Assembly: GCF_900167975.1 (NCBI RefSeq)
Contig: NZ_FUZU01000001.1
Coordinates: forward strand, 1,708,580 to 1,772,579
Reading direction: 5' to 3'
Length of the DNA stretch: 64,000 bases
From: Ohtaekwangia koreensis
Lineage (GTDB): Bacteria; Bacteroidota; Bacteroidia; Cytophagales; Cyclobacteriaceae
Below the pieces are notes generated by a model. The model did not search any database. It had not been told where the DNA came from and saw nothing but the letters and a program-made list of their open reading frames with translations. Position numbers and translations under genes: made by a program. Positions 7,713-18,059 of the stretch are shown piece by piece; the first letter of the stretch is position 1; each line of letters opens with the position of its first letter.

Positions 7713-10649
7713 ATGAACTGCCCCCTTCCGAACGCTTCAGAAGAAGACCGACTGGAAACGCTTCGTAAACTTCAGGTTCTTGATACAAAAGATGAAGAGG
7801 ACCTGAACGATATCGTAAAGCTTACTGCTGCTATTTGTGATGCCTCGATATCCGTGATCAGTTTAGTAGATGCACGCAGGCAATGGTTCAAGGCAAAGGT
7901 AGGACTAGATATACAGGAGACTCCCCGTGAGCATGCGTTTTGCGCACATGCCATTCAACAAGATGATATGATGATCGTGCCAGATGCACGAAAGGACAAT
8001 CGTTTTGCAAACAGTCCTTTGGTTACAGGTGAACTGGGAATTCAGTTTTATGCAGGCATGCCGTTGATTACATCCGATGGATATAAGATCGGTACGCTGT
8101 GTGTAATGGATACTTCACCAAAAGCACTAACCGAAATTCAATATTCAAGTTTGCGTACACTGGCAAACAATGTTGTTAAGCAGATCGAGCTAAAATATAT
8201 AGCAAGCCAGATGAATGACAAGGCAAAGACCTTGCATGATTCTAATCTACAGCTCAGCGTACTCAATAATGAATTACAAGCTTCAGAAGAGGAAATACGC
8301 AGTAATATCGAGCAGATTCAAACGCTGCAAGATCAACTTGAAGCTCGCGAACGCCAGTATAGAGAAATGGTGGAGAACGCAACCGACCTGATCTATGAAC
8401 TGGATATTAATGGTTACTTCTGTTTTGTGAATCCGGTAATGGAATGTGCCTGTGGATATACCCGTGAGGAATTATTATCCAAACAGTATTGGGAACTTGT
8501 ACACCCGGATTATCAACGGGAGGTAGTCGAGTTCTACAAAGCGCAACGAAAGTCAAAGGAAAGTAATACATACTTTCAGCTCGTCATGCTTACCAAGAGT
8601 GGCGAAGAGCGTTGGCTTGGCCAAAGCGTGAATATGCAATTTTCAAATGACGGTCAAGTATTGAAGGTAAGTGTTATATCACGCGATATAACTGCATTAA
8701 AGAATATAGAGATCGAACGTACCGAAAGCGAGCAGCGATTTCGGTTGCTTGCCGGAAATGCGCCGGTTGGTATTTTTCAAACTGATGCAACTGGTGCATG
8801 TACCTATGTGAATAAGCGCTGGTGCGAAATTGCCGGCTTAACCGAGGAGCAGGCACTCCATGAAGGATGGTTACACGCAATCTATATAGAAGATCGCCAT
8901 CGTGTATTAAGAGAATGGTATAAAGCAGTTGAAAGTAAACGTGAACTTAAACTGGCATTCCGTTTTATGAATGCAGCCCGTGGTGTTCGATGGATTGTCA
9001 GCGAAGGCACGCGGATGATGAATGCCAATGGAGAAGTTACCGGGTACATAGGTACTACACACGATATCACCGAAGTAAAAGAAGTTCATCAAAAATTAAG
9101 GGATAGTGAAGAACTCTATAGACTTCTGTCCAGCAATTCGAAAGATCTTATTACGTTATATAAGACCGATGCGAACACTACTCGCACCTTTGTATCACCT
9201 TCGGTGGAAGAGATCTTGGGATATACTCCTGATGAACTTATAGGCAGTTCTCCGTACGACAATATACATGCAGACGATGAAGCGTATGTGCGGGAGATCA
9301 TGCAGTCTGTAATCTTCGAAGGAAAATCAGCTACCATCGAATACAGGATGCGCAGGAAAGATGGCTCCTATATTTGGTTCGAATCGAATGCTCATCCGTT
9401 TTTCGATGATAAAGGTGATATGATCGGCTTTCAGACTTCTGCCCGCGATATATCCAAGCGGAAAGAGTTTGAGGCATCTCTTCAAATTGCAAAAGAGAAA
9501 GCAGAAGAAGCCACGCGTGCCAAGAGTTTGTTCCTCTCGATGATGAGTCACGAGATACGTACACCGATGAACGCTATTATAGGGCTTACCAATCTAATGT
9601 TGCAGAATGATCCGCGTGAAGATCAACGCGAGCGTCTTCATTTATTAAAGTTCTCAGGCCACAACCTGTTAACCATCATTAACGACATCCTTGATTTCAG
9701 TAAAATTGAAGCCGGTAAGATCGTACTCGAATCCATTGATATCAATTTGAATTCGCTGTTATCAGACACGAAGCAAATGCTGGAGCAGCGTGCGAAAGAA
9801 AAAAACATCGCCCTATATATGAAATACGATGGGCATTTGCCTGAATTTGTAAAGGGCGACACGGTGCGTATTTCTCAGGTTGTTACAAACCTGTTGAGTA
9901 ACGCTATCAAATTTACCGAGCGCGGCTATGTTGAATTTTCGGTTACATCGCTGGGTGAAGAGAACGGTAAATGCAAAGTGCTTTTCGCGGTGAAAGATAC
10001 CGGCATCGGTATAGATGCCGACAAGCTCGATACTATATTTGATCACTTTTCACAAGCTGATAATGATATCACCCGCAGGTTTGGTGGTACAGGGCTTGGC
10101 TTGACCATCACAAAGGGATTACTTCACTTAATGGGTAGCAAGATTGAATTAGAAAGTGTTCCCGGATATGGCTCTACATTCTCGTTTGTGTTGCTCATGG
10201 AGAAAAGTAAAGGTGTGCGTGTTTTAGAAAAACGTGTTGCGTCCGGTAAGTTTGTAAATGATAAAACGATTAGTGTGCTGCTCGTAGAAGATAATCGTAT
10301 CAACCAGTTGGTGGCGTCTAACTTTATGGAGCAATGGGGCGTGGCTGTAGATATAGCCAATGACGGTCTTGAAGCGTTAACCATGATTGGCAGTAAATCC
10401 TATAATATGGTATTCATGGATCTTCAGATGCCAGGTATGGATGGCTATGAGGCTTCGCGCAAGATCCGCTCAATGGAAGACCCTTACTTCAAAGATATAC
10501 CCATCATTGCGCTTACGGCTGCTGCCATGAGTGGCATGCGTGATAAAGTAATGGAGATGGGCATGAACGACTTCATCAGTAAACCATTCGATCCGGAAGA
10601 ACTCCGTCTGAAAGTTGCCAAATTTACTTCCGTGAAACTGAGTGCTTAA
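7713..10649 (+). CDS. Hybrid histidine kinase GAF-PAS-PAS-PAS-HisKA-HATPase-REC
   Basis: A 978-residue soluble hybrid kinase with no membrane segment. An N-terminal GAF domain (about 1-165) has REHAFCAHAI and FYAGMPLITSDGYKIGTLCV. A coiled coil and three PAS domains follow (about 215-335, 340-460, 465-590). HisKA has H613 in MSHEIRTPMNA, and HATPase has NLLSNAIKF, DTGIGID and GGTGLGL. The C-terminal receiver has the acceptor D903 (VFMDLQMPGMDG) and the Lys in FISKPFD. The layout is ArcB/BarA-like except that the HPt domain is absent; the separate HPt gene directly upstream supplies it. It is 30 nt downstream of that gene and ends tail-to-tail with the next - strand operon, 22 nt apart. Confidence 0.93.
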   Translation: MNCPLPNASEEDRLETLRKLQVLDTKDEEDLNDIVKLTAAICDASISVISLVDARRQWFKAKVGLDIQETPREHAFCAHAIQQDDMMIVPDARKDNRFANSPLVTGELGIQFYAGMPLITSDGYKIGTLCVMDTSPKALTEIQYSSLRTLANNVVKQIELKYIASQMNDKAKTLHDSNLQLSVLNNELQASEEEIRSNIEQIQTLQDQLEARERQYREMVENATDLIYELDINGYFCFVNPVMECACGYTREELLSKQYWELVHPDYQREVVEFYKAQRKSKESNTYFQLVMLTKSGEERWLGQSVNMQFSNDGQVLKVSVISRDITALKNIEIERTESEQRFRLLAGNAPVGIFQTDATGACTYVNKRWCEIAGLTEEQALHEGWLHAIYIEDRHRVLREWYKAVESKRELKLAFRFMNAARGVRWIVSEGTRMMNANGEVTGYIGTTHDITEVKEVHQKLRDSEELYRLLSSNSKDLITLYKTDANTTRTFVSPSVEEILGYTPDELIGSSPYDNIHADDEAYVREIMQSVIFEGKSATIEYRMRRKDGSYIWFESNAHPFFDDKGDMIGFQTSARDISKRKEFEASLQIAKEKAEEATRAKSLFLSMMSHEIRTPMNAIIGLTNLMLQNDPREDQRERLHLLKFSGHNLLTIINDILDFSKIEAGKIVLESIDINLNSLLSDTKQMLEQRAKEKNIALYMKYDGHLPEFVKGDTVRISQVVTNLLSNAIKFTERGYVEFSVTSLGEENGKCKVLFAVKDTGIGIDADKLDTIFDHFSQADNDITRRFGGTGLGLTITKGLLHLMGSKIELESVPGYGSTFSFVLLMEKSKGVRVLEKRVASGKFVNDKTISVLLVEDNRINQLVASNFMEQWGVAVDIANDGLEALTMIGSKSYNMVFMDLQMPGMDGYEASRKIRSMEDPYFKDIPIIALTAAAMSGMRDKVMEMGMNDFISKPFDPEELRLKVAKFTSVKLSA

Positions 10650-10671
10650 ATATAGTATACGGCATACGGAA

Positions 10672-12582
10672 TCAATCGTGTCTCACTATGGCTGGCAGCA
10701 CTGTGGGAATAGGAATCATTAGCGTTATTGTAGTTCCAATGTCTTTTTCGCTCTGAAGACTTATTTTGCCATTCAGCCTTTCAATGATATGTCGTACTAT
10801 ATATAGACCTAACCCGGGACCGCGGGCTTTTTTATGTGCGCGGTAAAACATATCAAATACACGTGATTGAAATTCCAGGGGAATACCATCACCATTGTCG
10901 ATCACTTCTATTTTAACCGTTTTGTTTTCTTGCTGCACGTTTACAGTGATTTCACATTCCCTGGAGTCATCTGAGTAGGTAATGGAATTCTTGAAGAGAC
11001 ATAGAAATATAGGCTTGATTATGAAAGGATCGCTGTAAAAAGATATATCCTTGTCAGCGTATATGGTAAACGTTGCCTTTTCGCTTTTCGGATATTCACG
11101 CAGATCATGAATCACATCGCGAACGAGTTCTTCAAAATCAATCCGGTCGTGAATGAAAGGTTTATAGTATAGAGTAGAAATTCGCGTGAGCTCTTCCAGC
11201 ATCGTTATCATTTCCACATTGCAATCATCCAGCATTTTTAAAAAATCCTGCTCCTCGCTGTCTTGTGAAACCATTTTTAACACATTGATCAACCCGCGGG
11301 AGGAAGATACCGGTCCACGCAGTACATGCGAAGTGTGATATAGAAAAGCATTCAGTTCGGTAATCTTCGACTCCAGGTTGAACTGCACGGTTTTCAACGC
11401 AGTAATATCGGTAATCATACCAAAGGCTCCGGTATAGTGCCCTTCTTTGTTATATAAAGGATTTCCGGATATAGACGTCCATACCTTTTTGCCTGTCTTT
11501 GAATTTAATTTTATTCCGAGGGATATTTTTTTCCCCTTCTCAAGTTTTTTGAAATGCTCGATCGAACGCGCGCGGTCTTCTTCATCCATAAACGCGAAAA
11601 AAGACCTCGTCATCATTTCTTCTTCTGTAAACTCAAGCATCTCGGCCAACCGCTTGTTAACAAATATAGTCTGGTTTTGTGCATCCAGTACCCATATACC
11701 TTCCTGGGCGGTTTCAATGATCTTACGATAACGTTCTTCGCTTTCCTTCAGCATTTGTAACGCAAGGTCCTTTTCATCCTCAGTTTTCTTTTTGCGAAGC
11801 ATGTTCGTCAAGCTGATCGGAAAGCGTTTCAGGTTTGACTTTAAAAGGTAATCATCTATACCTTCACTCAGGCAGCCGGCTGCAAATTCTTCCGTTAGTC
11901 CTCCTGAGATCAAAATGAATGGAACACGGGGATTTTTCTTGCGGAGAAGTCGAATGGCTTGTATGGCATCGAAGTTGGGAGGTATATTGAAATCTGCGAT
12001 AACAACATCGGGGTCAAAGCTCTCCAGCGCCAGTATATATTCTTCTTTGTTACTGGCAATTTTAGAAACGAGCTGAATATTAAAGGATGCGATTTCGTAG
12101 AGGAGTAATTCAGCATCGTCAGGGTTGTCTTCCAGTATCAAAATGCGATACGTTTTTAAATATAGCTGTACCTGTAGCAGTGCTTCTTCGAATTTTTCGA
12201 AATCAAGTTTCTTATGAATATAGGTGGTGACACCAAGTTTGTATTGCTCAAAGAGTTTATGGTCACCTTCACCGGAGGTAAAGATCATCACCGGTATATT
12301 TCGGGTCGCCTTGTTACTTCGCAGTTGTTTTAGTGCTTCCAACCCACTGATATTATCCGGAAGACTTACATCCATTAAAATTACTTTGGGAAGGTGTTTC
12401 AATGTTATCGTTTCGTAACTCCCTTTTTCAAAAAGAAAATCCAGTAGTTCCCCAGCATTTTTGAGACGTATGGTATTGTTCAGGATACTATTTTTAGCAA
12501 GTGTCCTGGTAATCAATTCTGAATCCTGATCATTGTTCTCTACAAGAATAATGTCAGTATCCCGGCTGGGTGTAGTATTCAT
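10672..12582 (-). CDS. REC-REC-PAS histidine kinase, variant H-box
   Basis: A 636-residue soluble protein with two N-terminal receivers, a PAS domain and a kinase core, the reverse of the usual hybrid order. REC1 (about 9-140) has acceptor D71 (ILMDVSLP) and KK near 124; REC2 (about 145-262) has D197 (VIADFNIP) and a Lys in YLLKSN. PAS spans about 283-400 (GIWVLDAQNQTIFVN). The phospho-acceptor is H419 in HTSHVLRGPVSS, followed by Val where HisKA normally has Glu/Asp. HATPase shows IDNGDGIP and GPGLGLYIV. It is the last gene of a three-gene operon, 12 nt after the receiver gene, and can plausibly be modulated by phosphate received from other kinases. Confidence 0.88.
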   Translation of the reverse strand: MNTTPSRDTDIILVENNDQDSELITRTLAKNSILNNTIRLKNAGELLDFLFEKGSYETITLKHLPKVILMDVSLPDNISGLEALKQLRSNKATRNIPVMIFTSGEGDHKLFEQYKLGVTTYIHKKLDFEKFEEALLQVQLYLKTYRILILEDNPDDAELLLYEIASFNIQLVSKIASNKEEYILALESFDPDVVIADFNIPPNFDAIQAIRLLRKKNPRVPFILISGGLTEEFAAGCLSEGIDDYLLKSNLKRFPISLTNMLRKKKTEDEKDLALQMLKESEERYRKIIETAQEGIWVLDAQNQTIFVNKRLAEMLEFTEEEMMTRSFFAFMDEEDRARSIEHFKKLEKGKKISLGIKLNSKTGKKVWTSISGNPLYNKEGHYTGAFGMITDITALKTVQFNLESKITELNAFLYHTSHVLRGPVSSSRGLINVLKMVSQDSEEQDFLKMLDDCNVEMITMLEELTRISTLYYKPFIHDRIDFEELVRDVIHDLREYPKSEKATFTIYADKDISFYSDPFIIKPIFLCLFKNSITYSDDSRECEITVNVQQENKTVKIEVIDNGDGIPLEFQSRVFDMFYRAHKKARGPGLGLYIVRHIIERLNGKISLQSEKDIGTTITLMIPIPTVLPAIVRHD

Positions 12583-12594
12583 TTTCAGATCTGC

Positions 12595-13038
12595 CTATAC
12601 AGGCTTTTCATTTATTGTATTCCAATACAATGTTATCGTCTTTACTACATGAACATAAAACTCGAACTCTACCGGCTTCACTACATAACTATTCACGCCA
12701 AGGCCATACGCTGTAATGATATCTTTCTTTTCTCTCGAAGATGTAAGGATAACAACAGGTAAAGATTTGGTGCTATCATTTTCACGAATCTTTTTAAGGA
12801 TTTCGAGCCCATCGATTTTAGGAAGCTTTAAATCCAGCAACACAAGTCTCAGATCTTTTTGTATTCGCTTGTTCTCGTAACTCTTCTTCTCGAATACAAA
12901 GTTGAGCGCCTCTACGCCATCGTTTATATGCAGGAAGTTTACGTTGCTGTTGCCTTGCTTTAAGGCGTGTATCGTCAACTCCGCATCATCCGGATTGTCT
13001 TCTACTAGCAATATCTCTACACGATCAGCTTGTTCCAT
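12595..13038 (-). CDS. Single-domain response regulator (Rcp1-like)
   Basis: A 147-residue stand-alone receiver of the type found beside phytochrome-like kinases: [14 protein letters not shown] at the N-terminus, acceptor Asp69 ([13 protein letters not shown]), switch Thr/Ser in ILTSSRE and K121 (YVVKPVEF). There is no output domain. It overlaps the upstream 3xPAS kinase gene by 14 nt and is followed 12 nt later by the REC-REC-PAS kinase, so it is almost certainly the receiver partner of the first and perhaps a link to the second. Confidence 0.92.
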   Translation of the reverse strand: MEQADRVEILLVEDNPDDAELTIHALKQGNSNVNFLHINDGVEALNFVFEKKSYENKRIQKDLRLVLLDLKLPKIDGLEILKKIRENDSTKSLPVVILTSSREKKDIITAYGLGVNSYVVKPVEFEFYVHVVKTITLYWNTINEKPV

Positions 13039-14878
13039 TCGTTTGTGAATTTATAGTTAATGAAAAATAAAAAACGGCACCTATGTTTTCTTCTCCTTCA
13101 GCCCATACACGACCACCGTGCCGTGCTATAATTCGCTTGACTATAGCTAACCCCACACCGGTGCCGCTATATTCATGTGGATTGTGCAGTCGTTGAAAAA
13201 CTCCAAACAATTTGTTATAGTATTCCATGTCGAAGCCCACACCATTATCTTTAACGAAATAATGAATTTCAGAATCTTGTTTTGTTGCTCCGATTTCAAT
13301 GACCGGTTGTTCTTTTTTTGCAGAGTATTTAACAGCATTAGAAATAAGATTGAGAAATACTTGCTTTATAAGTGCAAGATCTCCGTTCGTTTCGGGCAGC
13401 ATGCCAACCTGCACATGTACCTGGGCAGTCGTCTTGGCTTCCTTGAGTTCTTCCAGTACAGAATTCACAAGTGCATTCATGTCAATAGGAGTGAGCTCTA
13501 TATCTTTCATGCCAATGCGTGAGAGCATAAGAAGATCGTCGATGAGGTTGCCCATCTTGATAACATTTCTCCGGATGTTGTCGAGTAAGCGTTTCCCTTC
13601 GGCATCAACAGTGGTGTGATATTTATCCAGGAAGATCGCTATAAATCCATCTACCGCCCGCAACGGTGCGCGCAGATCATGTGATACTGAATATGAAAAT
13701 GATTCGAGCTCAACTATATGTTCTTCCAGTTCGCGGTTCAGTTGCTGAATCTGCTGCTCTGATTTTTTGCGCGCAGTGATATCGCGGATGGCCGCAAGTG
13801 CCAGTGTGCCTCCTTCTGTTTCGAGGGGACTTAAACTTATTTCTATCGGAAATTCGGTTCCGTCTTTTCGTTTGCCGAACAACTCGAGTCCTATACCCAT
13901 ACCGCGTACACGCGGATCCTGGAAAAAATTCTGCCGATGTTTCGGATGTGCATGATGAAAACGTTCCGGTATAAGTTTTTCGATGGGCATACCTTCAATC
14001 TCATTTCTTTCAAACTGAAAAATGTTATGGATCTGCGCATTCACCATTTGAATTTTTCCGTCTTGTCCTACAATTACCATCGCATCGGGAGCGGATTCCA
14101 ATAAGCCCTTGAATTTTTCTTCAGATTTTTTTCGTTCTGTTATATCGCGTATAGCTGCGAGTGCCAGTGTTCCTTCTTCTGTTTCCAAAGGACTCAGACT
14201 GATCTCTAGCGGAAACTCCGTTTCATCTTTACGTTTGCCATACAACTCGAGGCCTATACCCATGCTGCGCACGCGCGGGTCAGCAAAAAAGTTTGAGCGA
14301 TGATGCGGATGATGTCCATGATACCGTTGTGGTATGAGCATCTCGACACTCTGATCCAGAATTTCTTCTCGATTATAGAGGAAGAGTCTTTCAGTTTGCG
14401 CGTTTACCATATGGATTTTTCCATCGTTGCGCACAATCACCATAGCGTCCGGAGCAGATTCCAGTAACGCTTTAAACGTTTCGCGCGATTTGCGTTGTTT
14501 GCTATAGTCGCGAGCAATTTTAGCGTAGCCTACAATACTACCTTGTGGATTTTTAAGAGGCGATATGGTTAATGATATATAGATAAGCTTGTGGTCTTTT
14601 CGTAGTCTTTCAGTTTCGAAGTGCTCTATATATTCTCCTTTTTTCAATCGCTCGAATAATTGAGATTCTTCATTGTGTCGATCCGGAGGAAGAAATAGCG
14701 AAGTATGTTTTCCTAAAGTTTCTTGCTTTGTGAAGCCGAAGAGTTTCTCAGCTCCTCTGTTCCAACTTGTAATTGTTCCGTCAAGTGAACTGCTATAAAT
14801 GGCATCATCTGTACAGTCAACAATAGAAGCCAACAATGCTTCGTAATCTTCGGGTTGTTTGGTAGCGAACGGGTTCAT
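13025..14878 (-). CDS. 3xPAS sensor histidine kinase with duplicated PAS domain
   Basis: A 617-residue soluble kinase. PAS1 covers about 10-130. PAS2 (135-255) and PAS3 (256-376) are a tandem duplication with about 73% identical residues, including [10 protein letters not shown] and [10 protein letters not shown] short coiled coil leads to HisKA with H400 ([15 protein letters not shown]) and HATPase ([27 protein letters not shown]). This DHp/CA type is the one found in bacteriophytochromes and usually pairs with an Rcp1-type receiver, as here. It is the first gene of the - strand operon. No cysteine or chromophore motif suggests light sensing; the PAS ligand is unknown. Confidence 0.92.
   Translation of the reverse strand: MNPFATKQPEDYEALLASIVDCTDDAIYSSSLDGTITSWNRGAEKLFGFTKQETLGKHTSLFLPPDRHNEESQLFERLKKGEYIEHFETERLRKDHKLIYISLTISPLKNPQGSIVGYAKIARDYSKQRKSRETFKALLESAPDAMVIVRNDGKIHMVNAQTERLFLYNREEILDQSVEMLIPQRYHGHHPHHRSNFFADPRVRSMGIGLELYGKRKDETEFPLEISLSPLETEEGTLALAAIRDITERKKSEEKFKGLLESAPDAMVIVGQDGKIQMVNAQIHNIFQFERNEIEGMPIEKLIPERFHHAHPKHRQNFFQDPRVRGMGIGLELFGKRKDGTEFPIEISLSPLETEGGTLALAAIRDITARKKSEQQIQQLNRELEEHIVELESFSYSVSHDLRAPLRAVDGFIAIFLDKYHTTVDAEGKRLLDNIRRNVIKMGNLIDDLLMLSRIGMKDIELTPIDMNALVNSVLEELKEAKTTAQVHVQVGMLPETNGDLALIKQVFLNLISNAVKYSAKKEQPVIEIGATKQDSEIHYFVKDNGVGFDMEYYNKLFGVFQRLHNPHEYSGTGVGLAIVKRIIARHGGRVWAEGEENIGAVFYFSLTINSQTNGTS
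13751..14476 (-). repeat. Tandem internal duplication encoding two PAS domains
   Basis: Two adjacent 363-nt units (14114-14476 and 13751-14113) encode PAS2 and PAS3 of the kinase. By eye, 88 of 121 aligned residues are identical, with most differences in the middle of the domain and the ends nearly identical, so the duplication is fairly recent or kept similar by gene conversion. Confidence 0.8.
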
Positions 14879-15305
14879 TATTAGAACAAGCGATTAGTAT
14901 CAGGAAAATTCCAGCTGCACAGTGCAGATAATTAAAAGCAACTATTTGATTCCCGATGGGCGTTGTGATCAAACGAGATCAGGAGGGAGGGGGAATCTAC
15001 AATTAAATTAACAGTCTGCGTTAACTAATCCAAATGTTAAGAAGCTGTAATTACAGATTCTTTATGGCGTAACGAACAATATAAACCGATTTGCAACAGA
15101 CAGAGGGTAAGTATAAATACGGACGCTGAATTCAGCATTAAATGTGCACATTCCTAGCGAAGTTTTCGGGCAAGCTCTTTTTTCGACAAACACTACTTTT
15201 GACTTCATGGCATTTTGCTGACATCCACCACCTATTAGTCGATAAGTATTGGTAGTGGTATAACGTGATTCGGTAAAAAACCATACGGAGAGAAAAGAGA
15301 CTGAA
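14879..15305. other. Divergent intergenic region between kinase operon and propeller gene
   Basis: This 427-nt region must carry the promoters of both flanking transcription units. Two clean dyads are visible: CTGCAC-A-GTGCAG at 14915-14927 and the perfect palindrome CTGTAATTACAG at 15045-15056. No clear TAnnTTTG box and no small gene was found. The dyads are candidate operators only. Confidence 0.4.
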
Positions 15306-18059
15306 ATGAAGTACGCTAGCGCATTTTTCGTATTAATGATTTATACTTTCATGTGCTCTGCGCAGGAAGGCGATTATTTTTTAACACATCATGCATACGA
15401 TGATAACCGGTATGATCCCGAAAATTTCGATGTAGAGCAAGATAGCAATGGACTGATCTATATAGCTAACAAGGGGGGCGTACTGCGCTATGACGGAAGA
15501 AGCTGGGATCTCGTTCGATGCCCAGGTTCCGTTTATGATGTCCTGATCACACCAAAGAACCAGGTATATGTTGCCGGTAAAATGGGCTTTGGATATTTGC
15601 AGTATACAACCGGCCTGGCCAATGCCTCCTATATTCCATTGTTCAGTAAAGTTGGTCCCGATGGTATTCTGAAGGCAGAACAACGTAACGATAGTATTTT
15701 TTTTATAAGCAATCAAACACTATACCTATACCTGGAGTCGACCAAAACTATTCGGTCTATACGTGCACCGGAGAGCAATGAGTTTACCAATATGTTTTTT
15801 TTGTCGGGTTCGCTACTACTTCAAACACAAGACAAAACTATATATACCTATCGCAAAGGAAAGTTAAGGCCTGTTCATGCAGGTATTCCCAAAGACACCT
15901 GGATTCTTTTTACAGCCAGGCATCCCACGAATAAATCCGTCTCGCTGATTGGAACAGACCAGAATGAATTGTACTGGATGCGCAACGGAAAGGCCACGAA
16001 AGTAAATACAAAAGATGATGGCTATATAGAACAGTCCGAATTAACATCATGCCGCTGGATCAGCAATAACCTGATTGCTATAGGGACGCTTCGTGGAGGC
16101 GTTGTTTTTCTGAACGCCACCACAGGGGCAATTGATAAAATTGTCAATTATCGTACGGGCTTACCCGATAATGAAGTATATGCGCTGGGAAATGATCGCG
16201 ACTTGGGTGTGTGGGTAGCGCATGCATATGGTTTCACACGCATTGCACCCGATCTGCCGTTTCGCTGTTATTCTAACTTCCCTGGTATGGAAGGAAATCT
16301 TCTGGCGGTGATGCCTTTTGAAAATACACTATATGTAGGCACGAGTACAGGAATGTATTTTCTCAACGAGGTAAAGGACTATCAAACTACATTGAAGCAG
16401 GTAGTGATTAAGGGATATCCGAAAGTAAATAAACCAGCGGTTAAAGAAAAAAAGTCAGCTACAACCGCAGCTGTGAACCAATCGGTAGAAGACAAGAATG
16501 CGAAGAGTAAACGGAAGCCTTTTTCTTTTCTGCGATCAAGAAAGAAAAAAGAAGAAGCATTACAACAGTCTACAGAAGTTAAGGAACCTGTTGAAGTGAA
16601 GAAGCCGATTGAAGAAAAAAAACAAAAGGAAGGATTTCTACGAAGGATTTTTTTAAGGAAGCCCAAAAAGGTATTTGAGCGTCACCGTGAACTGAAGTCG
16701 ATTCGCTATACCTATAAACCTGTTGTCGGTTTTTCAGGAAAGAGCATAAGCATCAAACAACTTAAAGGTAGTTTGCTTTCCGGTGGAACCGGAGGCCTGT
16801 TTGAAATAAAGGAAGGTAAGGCTTCTCAACTTGATGGCGATAATACACTTGTATTCACATGTGATGTTTCGTCAGCTACTATATTTTCATTTACAGATGG
16901 TCATGTATTGAAAGTGTTCTCCCGGCAAGGTGCTAAAGGGCAGTGGGGAATAACGTCTTCGCTAAAGATTGAAGATGATATAGTACATATCAATCGCACA
17001 AATGAGAAGGAAGTATGGCTCACCGGGAGAAGCGCAGTCTATCAATTGAAGTGCGGTTCTGATAATCAGTATAGTATAACTCAGACATTGCGTATCGAAA
17101 ACCCTTTTAATGATGAGGTCTATTCGTTCGTTCGCAATGGTAAAGTATATTTTATAGCCTCGCATGACTGTTTTTACTATGATGCTGGACGTAAAGTGCT
17201 TTTGCACGACCGTGAGATTGTAAAACAGCTTGGTAAAATTGAACGTGTTATACTAAGCAATGAAAATATCTGGGTCTTTAATGGTGACCATTGGATGTGC
17301 CTTTCCGATGATGCAGTACAGCATGAAGGCCTGAATGTACTTGGGTTTTTCAAACAGATTCAGTCGCTATATGTGCAACATGCAGGAGAGTTCTGGGTGA
17401 CAACCGGCACGAATGAACTCTATCGAATATCCTCTTCGAAGTATAGCGAAGCACCTGTATCGCATAAAGTACTTTTGAAAGAAGTACGGAGTAAAGGCGG
17501 AGAGCTTTTGCCTGTGCGTGATTTACAAGTTGACCAGGATAATAGTTCGCTTGCCTTTGAATTTGTACACCCTGATTATCGCGGGTTGTTGGGAACACAA
17601 TATCAGTATAAACTAAATGGTCTCTCCGATCAATGGACAGCATGGACTCCCAATGCCTCGCTCTCGTATCAACTTCTTCCCGCAGGCTCGTATGATCTTC
17701 ACGTCCGCATTCGCGATGCTTTGGGATCAGTCTCCGAAGAACAGCTTATTCATTTTAATGTCGTGCCTCCGTATTGGAAAACTTCATGGTTTTATTTGCT
17801 TGAGATCATCTTCTTCGGCGCATTGCTAGGTATAACATTCAGGCTCAACCGGAAGGAAAGCCGCTATGAATTTGTGACCCGTATACTCACATTTTTAACA
17901 TTGATTTTGATCATTGAACTAATACAGAATCTGGCAGAAAGCTATTGGACCACCAATACATCGCCTGTTATTAACTTTTTTGTTCAGGCTGTCATTGCCC
18001 TACTGGTATATCCGATAGAGAAAATCCTCAGGAAGTTTCTTTCCGGAAAAACTGAATGA
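15306..18059 (+). CDS. Exported propeller / triple-tyrosine (Y_Y_Y) membrane protein without output domain
   Basis: A 917-residue protein with a signal peptide (cleavage likely after MCSA, about residue 19). Repeats such as GLIYIANKGGVLRYDG and NEVYALGNDRDLGVWVA indicate a two-component-regulator-type beta propeller. A triple-tyrosine domain (YQYKLNGLSDQWTAW, then LPAGSYDLHVR) lies at about 743-822. Three hydrophobic segments follow (about 826-846, 858-880, 888-910), and the protein ends after a short basic tail. HTCS proteins and Y_Y_Y kinases would have a kinase or DNA-binding region after the first TM; none is here. Residues about 375-460 are a Lys/Glu-rich low-complexity insert that interrupts the propeller. 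It is probably a sensor acting through partners. Confidence 0.75.
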   Translation: MKYASAFFVLMIYTFMCSAQEGDYFLTHHAYDDNRYDPENFDVEQDSNGLIYIANKGGVLRYDGRSWDLVRCPGSVYDVLITPKNQVYVAGKMGFGYLQYTTGLANASYIPLFSKVGPDGILKAEQRNDSIFFISNQTLYLYLESTKTIRSIRAPESNEFTNMFFLSGSLLLQTQDKTIYTYRKGKLRPVHAGIPKDTWILFTARHPTNKSVSLIGTDQNELYWMRNGKATKVNTKDDGYIEQSELTSCRWISNNLIAIGTLRGGVVFLNATTGAIDKIVNYRTGLPDNEVYALGNDRDLGVWVAHAYGFTRIAPDLPFRCYSNFPGMEGNLLAVMPFENTLYVGTSTGMYFLNEVKDYQTTLKQVVIKGYPKVNKPAVKEKKSATTAAVNQSVEDKNAKSKRKPFSFLRSRKKKEEALQQSTEVKEPVEVKKPIEEKKQKEGFLRRIFLRKPKKVFERHRELKSIRYTYKPVVGFSGKSISIKQLKGSLLSGGTGGLFEIKEGKASQLDGDNTLVFTCDVSSATIFSFTDGHVLKVFSRQGAKGQWGITSSLKIEDDIVHINRTNEKEVWLTGRSAVYQLKCGSDNQYSITQTLRIENPFNDEVYSFVRNGKVYFIASHDCFYYDAGRKVLLHDREIVKQLGKIERVILSNENIWVFNGDHWMCLSDDAVQHEGLNVLGFFKQIQSLYVQHAGEFWVTTGTNELYRISSSKYSEAPVSHKVLLKEVRSKGGELLPVRDLQVDQDNSSLAFEFVHPDYRGLLGTQYQYKLNGLSDQWTAWTPNASLSYQLLPAGSYDLHVRIRDALGSVSEEQLIHFNVVPPYWKTSWFYLLEIIFFGALLGITFRLNRKESRYEFVTRILTFLTLILIIELIQNLAESYWTTNTSPVINFFVQAVIALLVYPIEKILRKFLSGKTE

